A stretch of DNA of 64,000 nt from Isoetes taiwanensis (lineage: Eukaryota; Streptophyta; Lycopodiopsida; Isoetales; Isoetaceae), in NCBI GenBank assembly GCA_021234155.1, contig JAJEKV010000138.1, positions 1,607,876-1,671,875 on the forward strand, given 5' to 3'. A program made the translations under genes and the position numbers. A model generated the notes under the pieces. It saw only the letters and a program-made list of their open reading frames with translations, was not told the DNA's origin and did not search any database. Positions 25,136 through 37,528 of the stretch are shown piece by piece (the first letter of the stretch is position 1; each line of letters opens with the position of its first letter).

Positions 25136-26660
25136 GCGCCTTAAACATGATCAAAGTCAATTCTTCAAAATCTAAAAAATCTCAAAGTGTAAAAAAAAAA
25201 AAAGGGCCTATTTACTAGGAAATCGTTTCTAAATATAAAAAAAATTACAATAGAGAATGTGGTTTTGACGCTTGACCAGGGATGCAATAGGGTTAGGGTT
25301 TGCATCCGTAGTAGGGTTAGGGTTTGCAGGAAACAACCGAAATGAAGCCTCTTCAGCTTGATGTTATGAAATGGAGTCTCAGCCTGTTTTGGTAGTGCCA
25401 GCGACCTTCAAGCGACCTTTCGACTTGCTAATGGCATAATCCTCCAAATTTTGAAGATTTTGCATCTAAATTTGCATCAATCCGGCCCATCGTGGTTGGG
25501 CCGATCTGGTCGGAACTAGAAGCAGGAGATTTCTTGGGGGAGGACCGAAATGCAGAAAACACAGTAGTTGGTTTCAGCAGTGAAGATTTTGCAGAGAACA
25601 TGGTTCAGAAAATCGGCCAGTCCTTGTAGGGAAGCGGCCACTAGTTTAGGTTTGCATGTTAGGTTTGAAAATCAGCCAATCCTTCCTGCTTCTTCGATTT
25701 GCAGCTATTTGACAGTGGAGTTTGAAGCTTCAATTTGCTGGTTCAAATCAGGCCGCTAATGCAGCGGAGCTTGCGGCATCGACCTTTGGGCCAGCAGAAT
25801 TTGCACTTAATGCTTCCATTTTGCCATAGTAGAAACATTGAGAAATTTTATAGCTTTGAATCGAAGAAATAATTTGCCCAGTTCGGCAGCAAAGCCTCTG
25901 ATTCTTGCCTCGGACTCATGCCTCAGATTCTCTCAGGTTTATATAAAATGCAAGAGGGTTAGGCAAAAGAAGAAAGATCCAAATTCAGGTAAATACCTCT
26001 TGGTTTGCTTTTTCTGGTTGTGCCTGTTTGCTGTGTTTGGATCTCGTTTGCATCAATCTCTCAACCAGTTGTGGGCTCTTTGTGGTTGTCAAGAAGTGAA
26101 GAACCTGTTGTGCCAAGATCATAGCAGATCAGAATAATATTTCTTCAAGCTTCAAGAATAGATTGAATGGATTCATTAACCAAGGCCATTGGTTTTAGCT
26201 GGGGTTCGATTCCTTGGGGCCTGCAGTCTTTTTGATTTACCTCTGATCAATCTCTGAAGCATCATTGATGAAACATCGATTGACTGAGGTTTTTTGTTGT
26301 TACATATATATATTTTTTTTGTTACACATTAATAGCAGAACGTAAACTGCGTGATTTGAATTTCAAAAGTTTACACGGCATGATCGTATATCAAATCTAC
26401 ATGCATTCTATTTCTTGCTTTTCGTTTACTTTTGTTCCTTTTTTTTCTTGCTTTTCTTGCACTGATGTGCTCACAGAAGGAAAGCGCCAGCCAAGAACAA
26501 ACGCTAGATGCAAGTACAGAACAAGGATCTCACAAGAAGGAAGGAAAATGTACAAAACAAGGTTATCATAGGAAGGGAAGCGCCAGCTAAAAAGTATCAT
26601 AGGAAGAAAAGCCAGCCAAAAAGAATAGCAAGTACGGAAGAACAGAACAGACTGCTATGG
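25136..26660. other. No recognisable gene
   Basis: The stretch contains two copies of agggttagggtttgca near 25289 and 25312, and small open frames of ordinary composition. The region 26460-26640 has degenerate short repeats with gcgccagc and ataggaag. I see no domain that I can support. Confidence 0.45.
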
Positions 26661-26661
26661 C

Positions 26662-26731
26662 ACAAAAAAACAAGGTGCTGCGCACGGAGGGTTGCCAAAA
26701 AAAAACAAGGTGCTGCGCACGGAGGGTTGCC
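26662..26731. repeat. 35-bp tandem duplication
   Basis: An A-run followed by caaggtgctgcgcacggagg and gttgcc occurs twice in a row with a period of 35 bp. The copies are identical apart from A-run length, so the event is recent or the sequence was misassembled at the A-run. Confidence 0.9.
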
Positions 26732-26759
26732 CTCCATGGCCGGAGAGTGAAATGGCTTA

Positions 26760-27300
26760 TGTTGTAGTTGTAGACAATAGAGTATTTGAATCGAATTTGC
26801 TATTTTAAGACATTGACATTTTGTGAAGGTGATGTTACGCATTTGCATTAGTATGTTCTGCTTAGGTGTTGAGTTGTTGTTGTAGTAGGATGTAGTTGGA
26901 CATATGGACTTTGGGATTTGAGCGCAAGGTATTGGTGGTTGGTGCTTGGTATGGAACTAGGATGGCAGAAGCATAAGGAGAAGTGTAATAAAGGAGAGAA
27001 TGGATGTGCATGTTTTGTGAAGCGGCTTAAATCGTAGTTGAAAGTTATGTTTTGACATTGGAGTACTTGATAGTTGATAACATACGAAACAAGCTATGAA
27101 GAATCGAAATAGAGGAATAAGAGACTGGGGGTGGGTGTGTGCAAAAGATGTTAAGAATTATGAATTGTTTTGCATGTGAATTTTGTTTAGGGTATGAAGG
27201 AAGAATTCAATCCTTTAAAGTGAAGAAGGTTGCTAAGAATTTAACAGCATGAAATACATGGAAGTTGCAAGCCAAGTAAAGCTATGAAGGGATGTCTTTT
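26760..27300. other. No recognisable gene
   Basis: A/T-rich intergenic sequence with frequent short repeats of ordinary kind. Nothing coding, structural or regulatory can be supported. Confidence 0.4.
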
Positions 27301-27312
27301 GTTGTTGTATAG

Positions 27313-28019
27313 TTATGGATCATGTTTTGAGCCTAGATCCCTGTCGATGGCAATGATTTGGAGTCCGTGGTTGAGCTCAAATGTGTATTTACTCCGGCTC
27401 TTCAGTATGCTTTGGCGGAATGATCGAGGATCTGCTTTCATTGTAGCTAATGCGCCTCCTAATGGGTAATCGAGGAATTTATCAAGCAATGCTCCTACCA
27501 TTGTGACATGTAGCGTGTTGGATCCAGTGTCGATGTCGCCGAACATTGTTAACTCTTCTATCATGTCGTCGTTCTTGCACGTGTCGCAGAGACTGCCCGG
27601 CACTACCTTGTTGCAAGCATTGCACGTCTTGACAACCTTGTTTTCGCCAGTTATATTCAATCTTAATGTGCCTGAGATCTGTACATGCAAGGATGTGTGA
27701 TTAGTGGAGAGCTGTATGAAAGAAGGTAAAAAGCGAAGACAATTTTGGCTTAGTTTTAGTAGTAGAAGATATACATTGGTATTTTGTAGAAGTGTGCTGG
27801 GAAGACTTCATTTGTGAGTGTTGCTATTACGTCATCGTCTGGGAACCATAATTCATCTGGAAACCAACTTGACACTGGGTCCTCGACAATCTTGAATGCC
27901 ATTGTAGCTTCTGTAGATGTTAAGGTAGTCTGGCCACGGAATGTACTTGCCTTTAGGGTCTTGAATAAGATAATGGGTTTACGTCCTTTTAGAAACAAGT
28001 GTTTGAGCTTGTCAAACAC
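27313..28019 (-). pseudogene. RPA1-like single-strand DNA-binding protein fragment
   Basis: Two minus-strand pieces fit the C-terminal half of replication protein A large subunit. The upstream piece (27756-28019) reads LFLKGRKPIILFKTLKAS and then TTLTSTEATMAFKI, like an OB-fold strand pair with the TSTxAT phrase common in plant RPA1-like proteins. The downstream piece (27313-27690) has CNACNK...LCDTCKND, a four-cysteine zinc ribbon, followed by DIDTGSNTLHVTMVG, as in the third OB domain. RPA coats single-stranded DNA. Plant Helitrons often carry RPA1-like genes, and a Helitron-type helicase starts 2.4 kb downstream on the opposite strand. A host gene copy is equally possible. The pieces are not joined by one frame; an intron at about 27700-27770 is plausible. 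Confidence 0.6.
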
Positions 28020-28049
28020 ATGTGCCTGTTCAGGCTAGAACTTTAATTC

Positions 28050-29388
28050 TGCGACATCCTTTTTGTCGCATAACATACGGTCCGAATACGTTTATTATAC
28101 TACCACGTCACACGTACATGTCACCATGACAAGTGCTTGAGAGCAGTAAAGAGTTGCGCCTAGGGGGCAACCTCGTATGTTGCACATGTATATTAAACAT
28201 ATGCAATTAAACCCCTTGCCAAGTGGCAATACCCCATTTGGTCCCTTCTAACCTAACCCTAAAAGTTCATGTATAAGGAACAAAAGGGGAAATCCTAAAC
28301 CTTTTTCCTTTTCGCATTAATGGCTTCTCTGAGCCATTCCGGCCAAGGCAAGCTGCCATTTCGCATTGCCAGGCACCACTGAGCCGCCTTTGCACATTAG
28401 ATTTATCAGGAGCAGCTGTCTTCAACAAGAACGAAGGCATGGACGTGATTCGGGGAGCTGGAGCAAGCCAAGGATCAGGTAACCTGCGATTCTGCTTGCA
28501 AAGCCGACTCTTAGCCTGGCAATGAGCTAGGATAGTATGTTAGATCAGTCTTATCAGCCTTGTAGATCCTAAGATCACCAGCTGTAACAAAAGAACCTAA
28601 CCTTGTATATTTAGGTAAGATAGATTAGATCTTATTCAGTATTTCAGTTCTTTGATGATGATGATGTTCCATTCTATGCTCTCCTTTGTATGTGGGAAGG
28701 GAAGTAGAGACCATGATGAGCTCGACACCTCTTGGGTGATGCGTCACCTTCAATGAGGTTCAAGTCGAATACGGGCAGTGGCCCTCTAGCCACCTGTGAT
28801 GGGCATGCATGCCTCTAGAGGGGAGGAGAATGTCCTCTTGCCTCATCGGGACTAGGGAGATGCAACCCAGCAGTAGCCCCTTTGGCTACGCACCCGGCAG
28901 GCTACGGTCCGGTCCCAAGACTCTTCAACCTACTTTGCAAAGTGTACACGGGAGGGGCGGATGGAGTGGACTACCCAATGGCCATGTTCTTATGCCAGCC
29001 CAATCCATTTGCCATGAATTCTGTCTGCATTGACTTCTGGGGACCCAAGCCGTCAGTCGATCCCCCATGAATCTGAGCCTTGGGTAGGATTCCCCTTATG
29101 TTGATGTTACTTATGTTGTTGTTACATATGTTATGTTATGGTGAGCCACCCTTCGAGGTAGATATGTATGTTATTTGATGCTATGTGCTCATGTTTGATG
29201 TGCTTCCGCAGCTAGGTAGGTCCCGAGGGAGACAGGATGAATGACACGTCCATTCTTCCCCATTGGACTTTTGGCTGTTAGCAAGGATCTGATGTTAGGT
29301 GGACGGCCTCATGTTAGCCAAGGCATTGGCAGGAGGATGAACTCTGAATCTGTTCGATGGAAGCATCGTATATGAGCAGGGGACGTGG
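28050..29388. mobile_element. LTR-like block, probably a solo LTR
   Basis: The block resembles the solo LTR at 11041-12689 in the order of several phrases: gggagatgcaac, cttatgccagccc, gagccac or gagctac, ctatg...gtgcttccgc, and an end with gcagggg. It starts TGCGACATCC at 28050, preceded by aattc (28045-28049), and aattc recurs at 29389-29393. The right end reads acgtgg instead of CA, so the border is uncertain. It has no coding region. Confidence 0.5.
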
Positions 29389-29389
29389 A

Positions 29390-30400
29390 ATTCTAACCAC
29401 TAAACTACAACCACAACCACATCAATATAACTTCAATACATTTACCATCGTGTGAAAAAAAGAATCTTATGATAATTTTGTCACCGAAGAAAACACATAG
29501 TCTCTGGATTCCTGTAAATTACAGTCCTTCAACCGAAAGCAAAGATTCTACCTACTACCAACATATCGCCCAGGGATGTCGCGGATTTTTATCAACGTGT
29601 AAATGAGCAGAAGTAATGGAGTGAATAAATAGTTGTCGATGTCATCGTGTCCATAGACGAAATAGAGCATCAAATCCAAATTATTTAGGGTTCTTGGAGA
29701 TTAGCATACAATTACTATTAAACTCGTAACGTAGGTTTTTATCCAATATTTATGCAAGAAAAAGGATGCAAATGAAACACAACTTAGATAATCTTGTTTT
29801 GGCTTGATAATACAGGTAATCTTCAGATCTAATTCATTATTCACGTACAATTGTCTTTCCTCTTGGTTGCTGGTGGTAGTCAATAAACAAATATAGTCTC
29901 GTAGTCTACATTTCGAGCTAACATAAAGTTCTTTTAATTGATATCCGCCTTGAGATATCTACTTGAAATTGTTTATTACAATATAAAAGATTTGTACAAA
30001 AAAAGTTGTTGATTCACATCGTAATAAACCATGATTAGTTAAAGTGAAATACAAGTATCTAGCAACCAGTTCTACCTGGTAAAATTCCATATCATCAGCA
30101 AAAGCTTGTTAACAACTATGCAAATATCAGCTAAGTTGATTACTTTTTAAAGCCACTTCTAGGCAAACAATCTTTGCTATAGATCTTGCCAAAAGGAAAT
30201 ATGCATTAACCACAACTTGAGCAGAAGCACATTTATTTGAAGGGAAAAACTACAAAATACCCTTATGTTTTGACGAATTTCATGACATATCCCTGAGTTT
30301 TCATAAATTTTTGTAATGCCCTTGGTCAACGTAATTGGCTCTGTAGAATTTTGTATATCATCAAATGCCCTTGTATTTTACGTATTTCATATAAAGCCCT
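29390..30400. other. No recognisable gene
   Basis: A/T-rich sequence before the Helitron-type gene. If the gene once had an N-terminal HUH replicase (Rep) domain it should lie here or further left, but I see no HUH motif in any frame. Two copies of a phrase like atgcccttg-tatttta occur near 30260-30380. Confidence 0.45.
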
Positions 30401-30409
30401 TAGACGAGC

Positions 30410-32242
30410 ATGTCCGCATCCTTGGAAAAGATTATAGATTCTTGCAACAAGAATAACCAGCATGTCGTTGAGAGGATACGACAATTAGGCAACGCAATCA
30501 TACGTTCGCAGGAGGTTTCGATCTCCGAGGCCACAATGCTTCTCCTCGACATGCCCCTGCATACGAAGACGCGAACTGTAATTTTCATTGATACGAACAT
30601 GCCGCAGAATAGGTCCAGGGTGTTGAAGACGAAAAAAGACCTGGCAAAGCTTGATCCTAATAGCATAGATATCCTCGCCCCCAACATTATCGACAAGTAT
30701 AAGAGGCTTAACGGTGAGTTTCTCGAACACATTAGCCTCGGCGATGAGCAGCCATGTTATACAAAAAAGGATGAGCATGGGCAATTTGTGAATAAAATGA
30801 GGAGGGACGAGATCGTGGGCAATCCGAAGCGGCCATGAAGTTAGGTATGTGAAGTTCAACGAGGATAAAGACATAGAAGGATGGGCGTACGAACGGCTTC
30901 TGTTGCATGTGCACTTCAGGACGGAACATGATCTTCTGGACGGGCACTCGAGCTACTATAGTGCATACATGGTGAAGCAAGAAGAAATCGGCGGCTCATA
31001 CAATGCTAACATTCCAAAGACACCGGGATTTGGATAGTTGGGGTGACATAGAGAGGATAGCCCGACGAGATCGGGTCACCATAGAACACAACGATCGAAT
31101 GAAGTCGAGGGAAGCGGAAGGCGAGGATGAGTTTGATGTAGGTTGAACCTTCCGTTATTACAATCGCATACGGTCTCCTCAAGAGTTACATGATGCAGAA
31201 TTGATTCCATCATTTATTAGAAACTCACCCCTTTCTGTCCATTGCAGGTGCAGAGGACGATGGTACCGAATAAACAAATCATGCCCAATGAGATGTACTA
31301 CACAATGGTGCAGACGCTAAGGAAGGGTCAACGATTCGTTGACACGGCGATATCATGTACAAAAAGATACATGACCCAACCCACAGGTACAACCTGTTTC
31401 TTACGGGCGGTGCGGGTGTGGGTAAGTCGCGTTTGCTACAGTGCCTCATTGAGGGACAAAAGCGGCTTTTTCAACAAGACCTCCCCGATGCATTGAACAG
31501 GCCATCGGTTGTCATAGCTGCGTACACAGGCAGGGCAGCAGATAATGTTGGGGGGATCACGCTGCACTCGGCATTTGGTATAAGACCAACAGCGGCGTTT
31601 GGGAATAAGATGACGATGCCCACGTCTGCGACGCTACAAACGGGAAGGAATGCCTACGAGGCGGTGAGACTGCTGGTCATAGACGAGATCTCAATGGTCG
31701 GGCTTCACCTCCTCTTCCATGTCGATGCATTATGCAACAAGTAAGTTATATCCCAGCTGACCTGCTGCCCGCAAGCCTACACGAGAAACAGGCATGTGTG
31801 ACTAACTCATTTGCGTGATTCGGTTTCAGGTACAAGGCCACTGCGACGCCCATACCGTTTGGGGGCATGTCAGTGATTGCAGCTGGGGACTTTTACCAAT
31901 TGAAGCCAATGTTTGACAAGTGGAATTTTTGTGACCCAGATGTCAACGACGCCGAACGACTAGGCTTCGTCCAGTTTCCAGACCTGTACCACTCATGGAA
32001 ATCGAATTTCAGGTACTATGAGCTGACCGAGATCGTGAGGCAAGGAGACGACCTTCCCTTTGCACATGCGTTGTCCCATATGAGGATATCAGAGCAAACG
32101 GTAGATGATTTGCACCTCGTGAATTCCACCTGCATCCGGCCAACACCTAGCGATCCGCGTCTTCCGCATGTCTTCCATAAGAACAAAGACACAGAGCAAG
32201 GCATCCTCATCCAGTCTATAGACACGCACGAGGATGGCTGTC
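30410..32242 (+). pseudogene. Helitron/Helentron PIF1-type helicase, N-terminal part
   Basis: The 142-residue stretch at 30410-30838 includes SQEVSISEATMLLLDMPLHT and TRTVIFIDTNMPQNR, the region just before the helicase in animal-type Helitron proteins. The helicase begins near 31150 after a probable intron ending at 31246. The 31355-31744 stretch has Walker A GGAGVGKS (residues 18-25) and Walker B LLVIDEISMVG (106-116). An intron at 31741-31829 (GTAAGT...CAG) keeps the frame. The next exon has GDFYQLKP (31885-31908) and the motif ELTEIVRQGDD. PIF1-type helicases unwind DNA during rolling-circle transposition. The frame is cut at 32242 by an LTR element and resumes at 37529. A frameshift near 31350 and stops make it a pseudogene. 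Confidence 0.85.
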
Positions 32243-34736
32243 TGTAACAGTCCTGGCCACCTAATGGGTCAATATACATATTTATGTATGTATATACATA
32301 TTCATGGCATGTATACAGCATGAGACCAGGGTTTTGTCTCTTTGGAGAAAGTATTGTTGCAGAGCATGAAGGCAGGGAGCAATTCTGGGCAGTTTTAGAA
32401 CCCGATTTTTGAAGCATCATATCTCGGCGACCCGAGATCCTTTTCAGGTGATTTTTCTTTTGCTGGAAAGATCATTAAGTTAGCTTTCCGGAATGGATCT
32501 GATCAGGCCGAAACTCATCCGTATGAGAACGTTATGACAGAAATTGTGATGCTGGGTCAGAATTGACTGCACTATGTATGTTCTTCTGCAGTTTGATTCT
32601 TGGAGTTAGAAGACGATCTTTGGAGGCGCAATCAATTGCAAGGGGTCCAGAGGTCTATCCGCGAAGAAATTCTCAGGTGGGGTTTTGCTTTTGATCAATT
32701 GAGGTGTGCTATGAGCTGCCATGATTAGTCTGCACATGATTTTTGCATGCAAATATGATAGATTATGAATTCGTTGGAGACTCATAAGGCTAGAGAAGAT
32801 AATCAACGATTGCAAACATCCCTGTAAGGCTGATTTTAAGGCAAGAATGGCTGAATAGTACATGAAGAGCACCGATTCAGCATGGAAACTTTAAAAAAGG
32901 CGTAATTAGATTGGATCCGGCTCGCAAGAGCTCTCCAACGCCATTTTGTGTTCATGTTATGTTTTTGTCATTTTGGTTTTGTGCTTTATTTTGTTGGTCT
33001 TGTATTTGCTGCCTTTCTCAATTTATTTGCATGTCCTAGTATGAAGCTAAGTCCTCATAGATGGAATTGGGTTGCATTCGAGCTTAGCAAAGCAGAGGAG
33101 ATCGAGCATGAAGAGTTTGAGCGGAATAATCATAATAGTAAGAATATGCATTGTTTGATAATTGTCTAACTATGGTAAAATTCTAAGGTTTGGGATAAAG
33201 TATCTTTCTTAGCTCATGGAGATGGGGCTAATCTTGAGAAGTAGTCTAGCACTGGATGTAGAGCGTCAACGACCCCCTCGGCATCAAGGATTTCAAAGCA
33301 TCAAGTTCGCATGTGGATCTTGAAATAGGAATAAGCGGTCATCTGACCTTAAGGATTATTGAGATTGAGACGGGTCCACATTAGTACAAGGAGAGCCATG
33401 TGAAGCTTGGGGGTTTCTGAATGTGGTTATAGCATGAAGTACTGCTAGTCTGAGTGCATAACTATAAGTTTTCAAGCTGTTGCATTGTATTTTATCAAGA
33501 GCATCATAGCTAATGGATTCGAAGTATAAACATTATGGAACGTTGTATTCCTCATGGGAGGATGATTTTGAGGTAAGTTTTGCAGTATAGAAGATGTTAG
33601 TATCTTTCCTTGATCAGTAACGTACATAGTTATTGGAGCTACATCAAGGTCAGTTAGGCTTATGGCTTCCTCGACGTGTTGGATTGCGATCATTATCTTC
33701 ATCAGTAACCTAGCTACTTCAACTTGGACAGGTTGTATAGACAACATCAGCAACAATATAATCTAGGCACATGATAGTAAACATTCTAATGAACTTCACA
33801 TGTCTTGGTCTTGCATTGTCCACTGTTGTCTTGGTATTTGATGTCTATTGAAACCTCTGGGGTCGGACTTCTAGGTTCGGTGGCCTAGGTTGCTCCGGCA
33901 TGCTCATGTTCATCTGTGATTCTCTATGGTATTCTTGTGCTCTGTGACACGGGCGTTAGTTCTCTGGCCCGGATTGCTTTCGTCGATCAACTCTTGTGAA
34001 CTCCATGGTAAGAGGTCCTCCAGCGGGCGGGGGGAAGGGTAAGGGATACGCAGGTTTAGTTTACCCACCAACTCCGCCTTGACGGGTTCGGAATGTGAGC
34101 TGGCGGGCATTTCTCTACGCTAACAGGGGCATGCATGTAGGCTGGCCGAAACTTCCCATTGTCCCGAGCTTTGTTATGTTGTTTTGGGTACTTTGGCTTT
34201 GTGTTCTTTGCTCCTGACTCTTATGATATTTCTTCTGTTGTCATTGTCTAGCACTGCACATAGTCTCTTGTATATTTGGAATTGTCTATGTTCTTGTTAT
34301 CCAAGATGCCCGAGTGTTTCCATGTATGCAGCAGCAGCTATGGGATCCCCACTTAGTCACGAGGACTAACCCCAGTGAGTGCATGTGCAGTGAACCCGCA
34401 AGGAGGCGGTCAAGTTGATGGTGGCAATGTGGCCAGGAATCGTGCTTGAGTTCTCGAGCTAGCAGTTTCTGTTGATTTGCTCAGTGCTATTGTGCATGTA
34501 TATTATAACGCATTGTAAATATTGAGATGCTTATTTGCTCAACTTGAGATTGTAATATACTAAGCTTATGAATATGTTGAATGCCTGAACCAGGATTGCT
34601 TGTTGAGCCTAAACTGTGGATTTAATTTGCAAAGGAAGATTTAATTCTTCACCTAAATTCACCTGTGCATAAATCTAGTTGAAAGTCAGACAAGATCCCG
34701 AGTTGCCCGGAGGGTCAACTCGGCAGGCTCGTCACA
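32243..34736 (+). repeat. 5' LTR
   Basis: It begins TGTAACAGTCCTGG, has an A/T-rich stretch of tatacatat-like text near 32270-32310 and ends gctcgtcaca. Open frames inside are short and are mirrored in the 3' LTR, so they are not genes. Confidence 0.93.
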
Positions 34737-35031
34737 ATTGGTATCAGAGCAATGTTGGATCTTTGGATGTTGACATTATGATCTGTGGATTGCAGAGAGA
34801 TTTAGAAGTGCTATCCTCAAGAGGAGGAGTATTTAGAGGCTTTGTGGTTACTATAGAAGTATTCAAGAGAGAAGTCTCCATATAAGCAATGAGAACAATT
34901 CCTGATGATGTTGAGGTATGAATTAGTGAATAAGTTGGCATTGCATATCGATTTTATAAGTTGCTGGAGAATTGCTTCACCAAATCAATGATCGACCCAT
35001 GAGGACATGGGTTAAATTTTAGAAGGGGAGA
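34737..35031 (+). other. Internal region with PBS (34739-34750) and polypurine tract (about 35021-35030)
   Basis: The PBS is tggtatcagagc, for initiator tRNA-Met. The rest has one 68-residue open frame that starts inside the LTR and has no gag-like motif. The purine tract reads agaaggggaga. A packaging signal would be expected here but cannot be recognised by eye. Confidence 0.85.
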
Positions 35032-37523
35032 TACAGATCCTGGCCACCTAATGGGTCAATATACATATTTATGTATGTATATACATATTCATGGCATGTA
35101 TACAAAGATGAGACCAGGGTTTTGTCTCTTTGGAGAAAGTATTGTTGCGAGCATGAAGGCAGGGGAGCAATTGCGGGCAGTTTTAGAACCCGATTTTTGA
35201 AGCATCATATCTCGGCGACCCGAGATCCTTTTTAGATGATTTTTCTTTTGCTGGAAAGATCATTAAGTTAGCTTTCCGGAATGGATCTGATCAGGCCGAA
35301 ACTCATCCGTATGAGAACGTTATGACAGAAATTGTGATGCTGGGTCAGAATTGACTGCACTATGTATGTTCTTCTGCAGTTTGATTCTTGGAGTTAGAAG
35401 ACGATCTTTGGAGGCGCAATCAATTGCAAGGGGTCCAGAGGTCTATCCGCGAAGAAATTCTCAGGTGGGGTTTTGCTTTTGATCAATTGAGGTGTGCTAT
35501 GAGCTGCCATGATTAGTCTGCACATGATTTTTGCATGCAAATATGATAGATTATGAATTCGTTGGAGACTCATAAGGCTAGAGAAGATAATCAACGATTG
35601 CAAACATCCCTGTAAGGCTGATTTTAAGTCAAGAATGGCTGAATATTACATGAAGAGCACCGATTCAGCATGGAAACTTTAAAAAAAGGCAGAATTAGAT
35701 TGGATCTGGTCGGCACCGAGCTCTCCAACGCCATTTTGTGTTCATGTTATGTTTTTGTCATTTTGGTTTTGTGCTTTATTTTGTTGGTCTTGTATTTGCT
35801 GCCTTTCTCAATTTATTTGCATGTCCTAGTATGAAGCTAAGTCCTCATAGATGGAATTGGGTTGCATTCGAGCTTAGCAGCAGAGGAGATCGGAGCATGA
35901 AGAGTCGAAAGGGAATAATCATAATAGTAAGAATATGCATTGTTTGATAATTGTCTAACTATGGTAAAATTCTAAGGTTTGGGATAAAGTATCTTTCTTA
36001 GCTCATGGAGATGGGGCTAATCTTTGAGAAGTAGTCTAGCACAGATGTAGAGCGTCAACGACCCCCTCGGCATCAAGGATTTCAAATCAAGTTCAAGATG
36101 TGGATCTTGAAATAGGAATAAGCGGTCCATCCTTACCTTAAGGATTATTGAGATTGAGATCGGTCCACATTAGTACAAGGAGAGCCATGTGAAGCTTGGG
36201 GTTTTTCAATGTGGTTATAGCATGAAGTACCGCTAGTCCGAGTGCATAACTATAAGTTTTCAAGTCAAATTTGCATTGTATTTTATCAAGAGCATCATAG
36301 CTAATGGATTGGTATAAACATTATGGAACGTTGTATTCCTCATGGAGGATGATTTTGAGGTAAGTTTTGCAAAGATAGAAGATGTTAGTATCTTTCCTTG
36401 ATCAATGAACGCACATAGTTATTGGAGCTACATCAAGGTCGGTTAGGGCTTATGGCTTCCTCGGCGTGTTGGATTGCGATCATTATCTTCATCAAGAACC
36501 TAGCTACTTCAACTTGGACAGGTTGTATAGACAACATCAAAGAACAATATAATCTAGGCACATGATAGTAAACATTCTAATGAACTTCACATGTCTTGGT
36601 CTTGCATTGTCCAATTATTGTCTTGGTATTTGATGTCTATTGAAACCTCCGGGGTCGGGACTTCTAGGTTCTATGGCCTAGGTTGCTCCGCATGCTCATG
36701 TTCATCCGTGATTCTCTATGGTATTCTTGTGCTCTGTGACACCGGGCGTTAGTTCTCCGGCCGGGATTGCTCGTCGACCAACTCTTGTGAACTCCATGGT
36801 AAGAGGTCCTCCAGGCGCCCGGCGTGGGCTGGAAGGGTATCTTGATACAGGTTTACCCCACCAACTCATGCCAATCTGGCTCGGAATGTGGTGGCGGGCA
36901 TTTCTCGCTAATGAGGGGCTGCATGTAGGTGGGCCGAGCTTCCCATTGTCCCGGAGCTTTGTTATGTTGTTTTGGGTACTTTGGCTTTGTGTTCTTTGCT
37001 CCTGACTCTTATGATATTTCTTCCGTTGTCATTGTCTAGCACTGCACATAGTCTCTTGTATATTTGGAATTGTCTATGTTCTTGTTATCCAAGATGCCCG
37101 AGTGTTTCCATGTATGCAGCAGCAGCTATGGGATCCCCACTTAGTCACGAGGACTAACCCCAGTGAGTGCATGTGCAGTGAACCCGCAAGGTGGCGGTCA
37201 AGTTGATGGTGGCAATGTGGCCGGGAATGCGTGCTTGAGTTCTCGAGCTAGCGGTTCATTGATTTGCTCAGTGCTATTGTGCATGTATATTATAACGCAT
37301 TGTAAATATTGAGATGCTTATTTGCTCAACTTGAGATTGTAATATACTAAGCTTATGAATATGTTGAATGCCTGAACCAGGATTGCTTGTTGAGCCTAAA
37401 CTGTGGATTTAATTTGCAAAGGAAGATTTAATTCTTCACCTAAATTCACCTGTGCATAAATCTAGTTGAAAGTCAGACAAGATCCCGAGTTGCCCGGAGG
37501 GTCAACTCGGCAGGCTCGTCACA
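35032..37523 (+). repeat. 3' LTR
   Basis: It matches the 5' LTR along its length, with many small differences. Its start reads tacagatcctgg where the 5' LTR has tgtaacagtcctgg, so the terminal TG is damaged. It ends CGTCACA followed by the target duplication ctgtc. Confidence 0.93.
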
Positions 37524-37528
37524 CTGTC

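Larger units (their letters stand above)
32243..37523 (+). mobile_element. LTR retroelement with 2.49-kb LTRs and tiny interior, nested in the helicase gene
   Basis: Two direct repeats (32243-34736 and about 35032-37523) enclose only about 295 bp. A PBS TGGTATCAGAGC at 34739-34750, complementary to the 3' end of initiator tRNA-Met, starts 2 bp after the first repeat. A purine tract agaaggggaga lies just before the second. Target duplications ctgtc occur at 32238-32242 and 37524-37528. The outer ends read TGTAACAG...CGTCACA. These four signs define a complete element of 5281 bp. The interior has no gag or pol, so it depends on enzymes from elsewhere. Orientation is plus, from PBS and purine tract. 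Confidence 0.95.

Noticed and set aside
25280-25335. agggttagggttt, like plant telomere repeats
   Set aside because: Only two short copies in a non-tandem setting; common in plant promoters and intergenic sequence, so no interstitial telomere is claimed.
29390-30400. HUH Rep domain of the Helentron
   Set aside because: Looked for a His-x-His and downstream Tyr pair in all frames and saw none that I could support.
32606-37157. Open frames that occur in pairs (for example 32948 and 35738, or 34184 and 36972)
   Set aside because: They lie at matching places of the two LTRs and show no domain; they are repeats of non-coding sequence.
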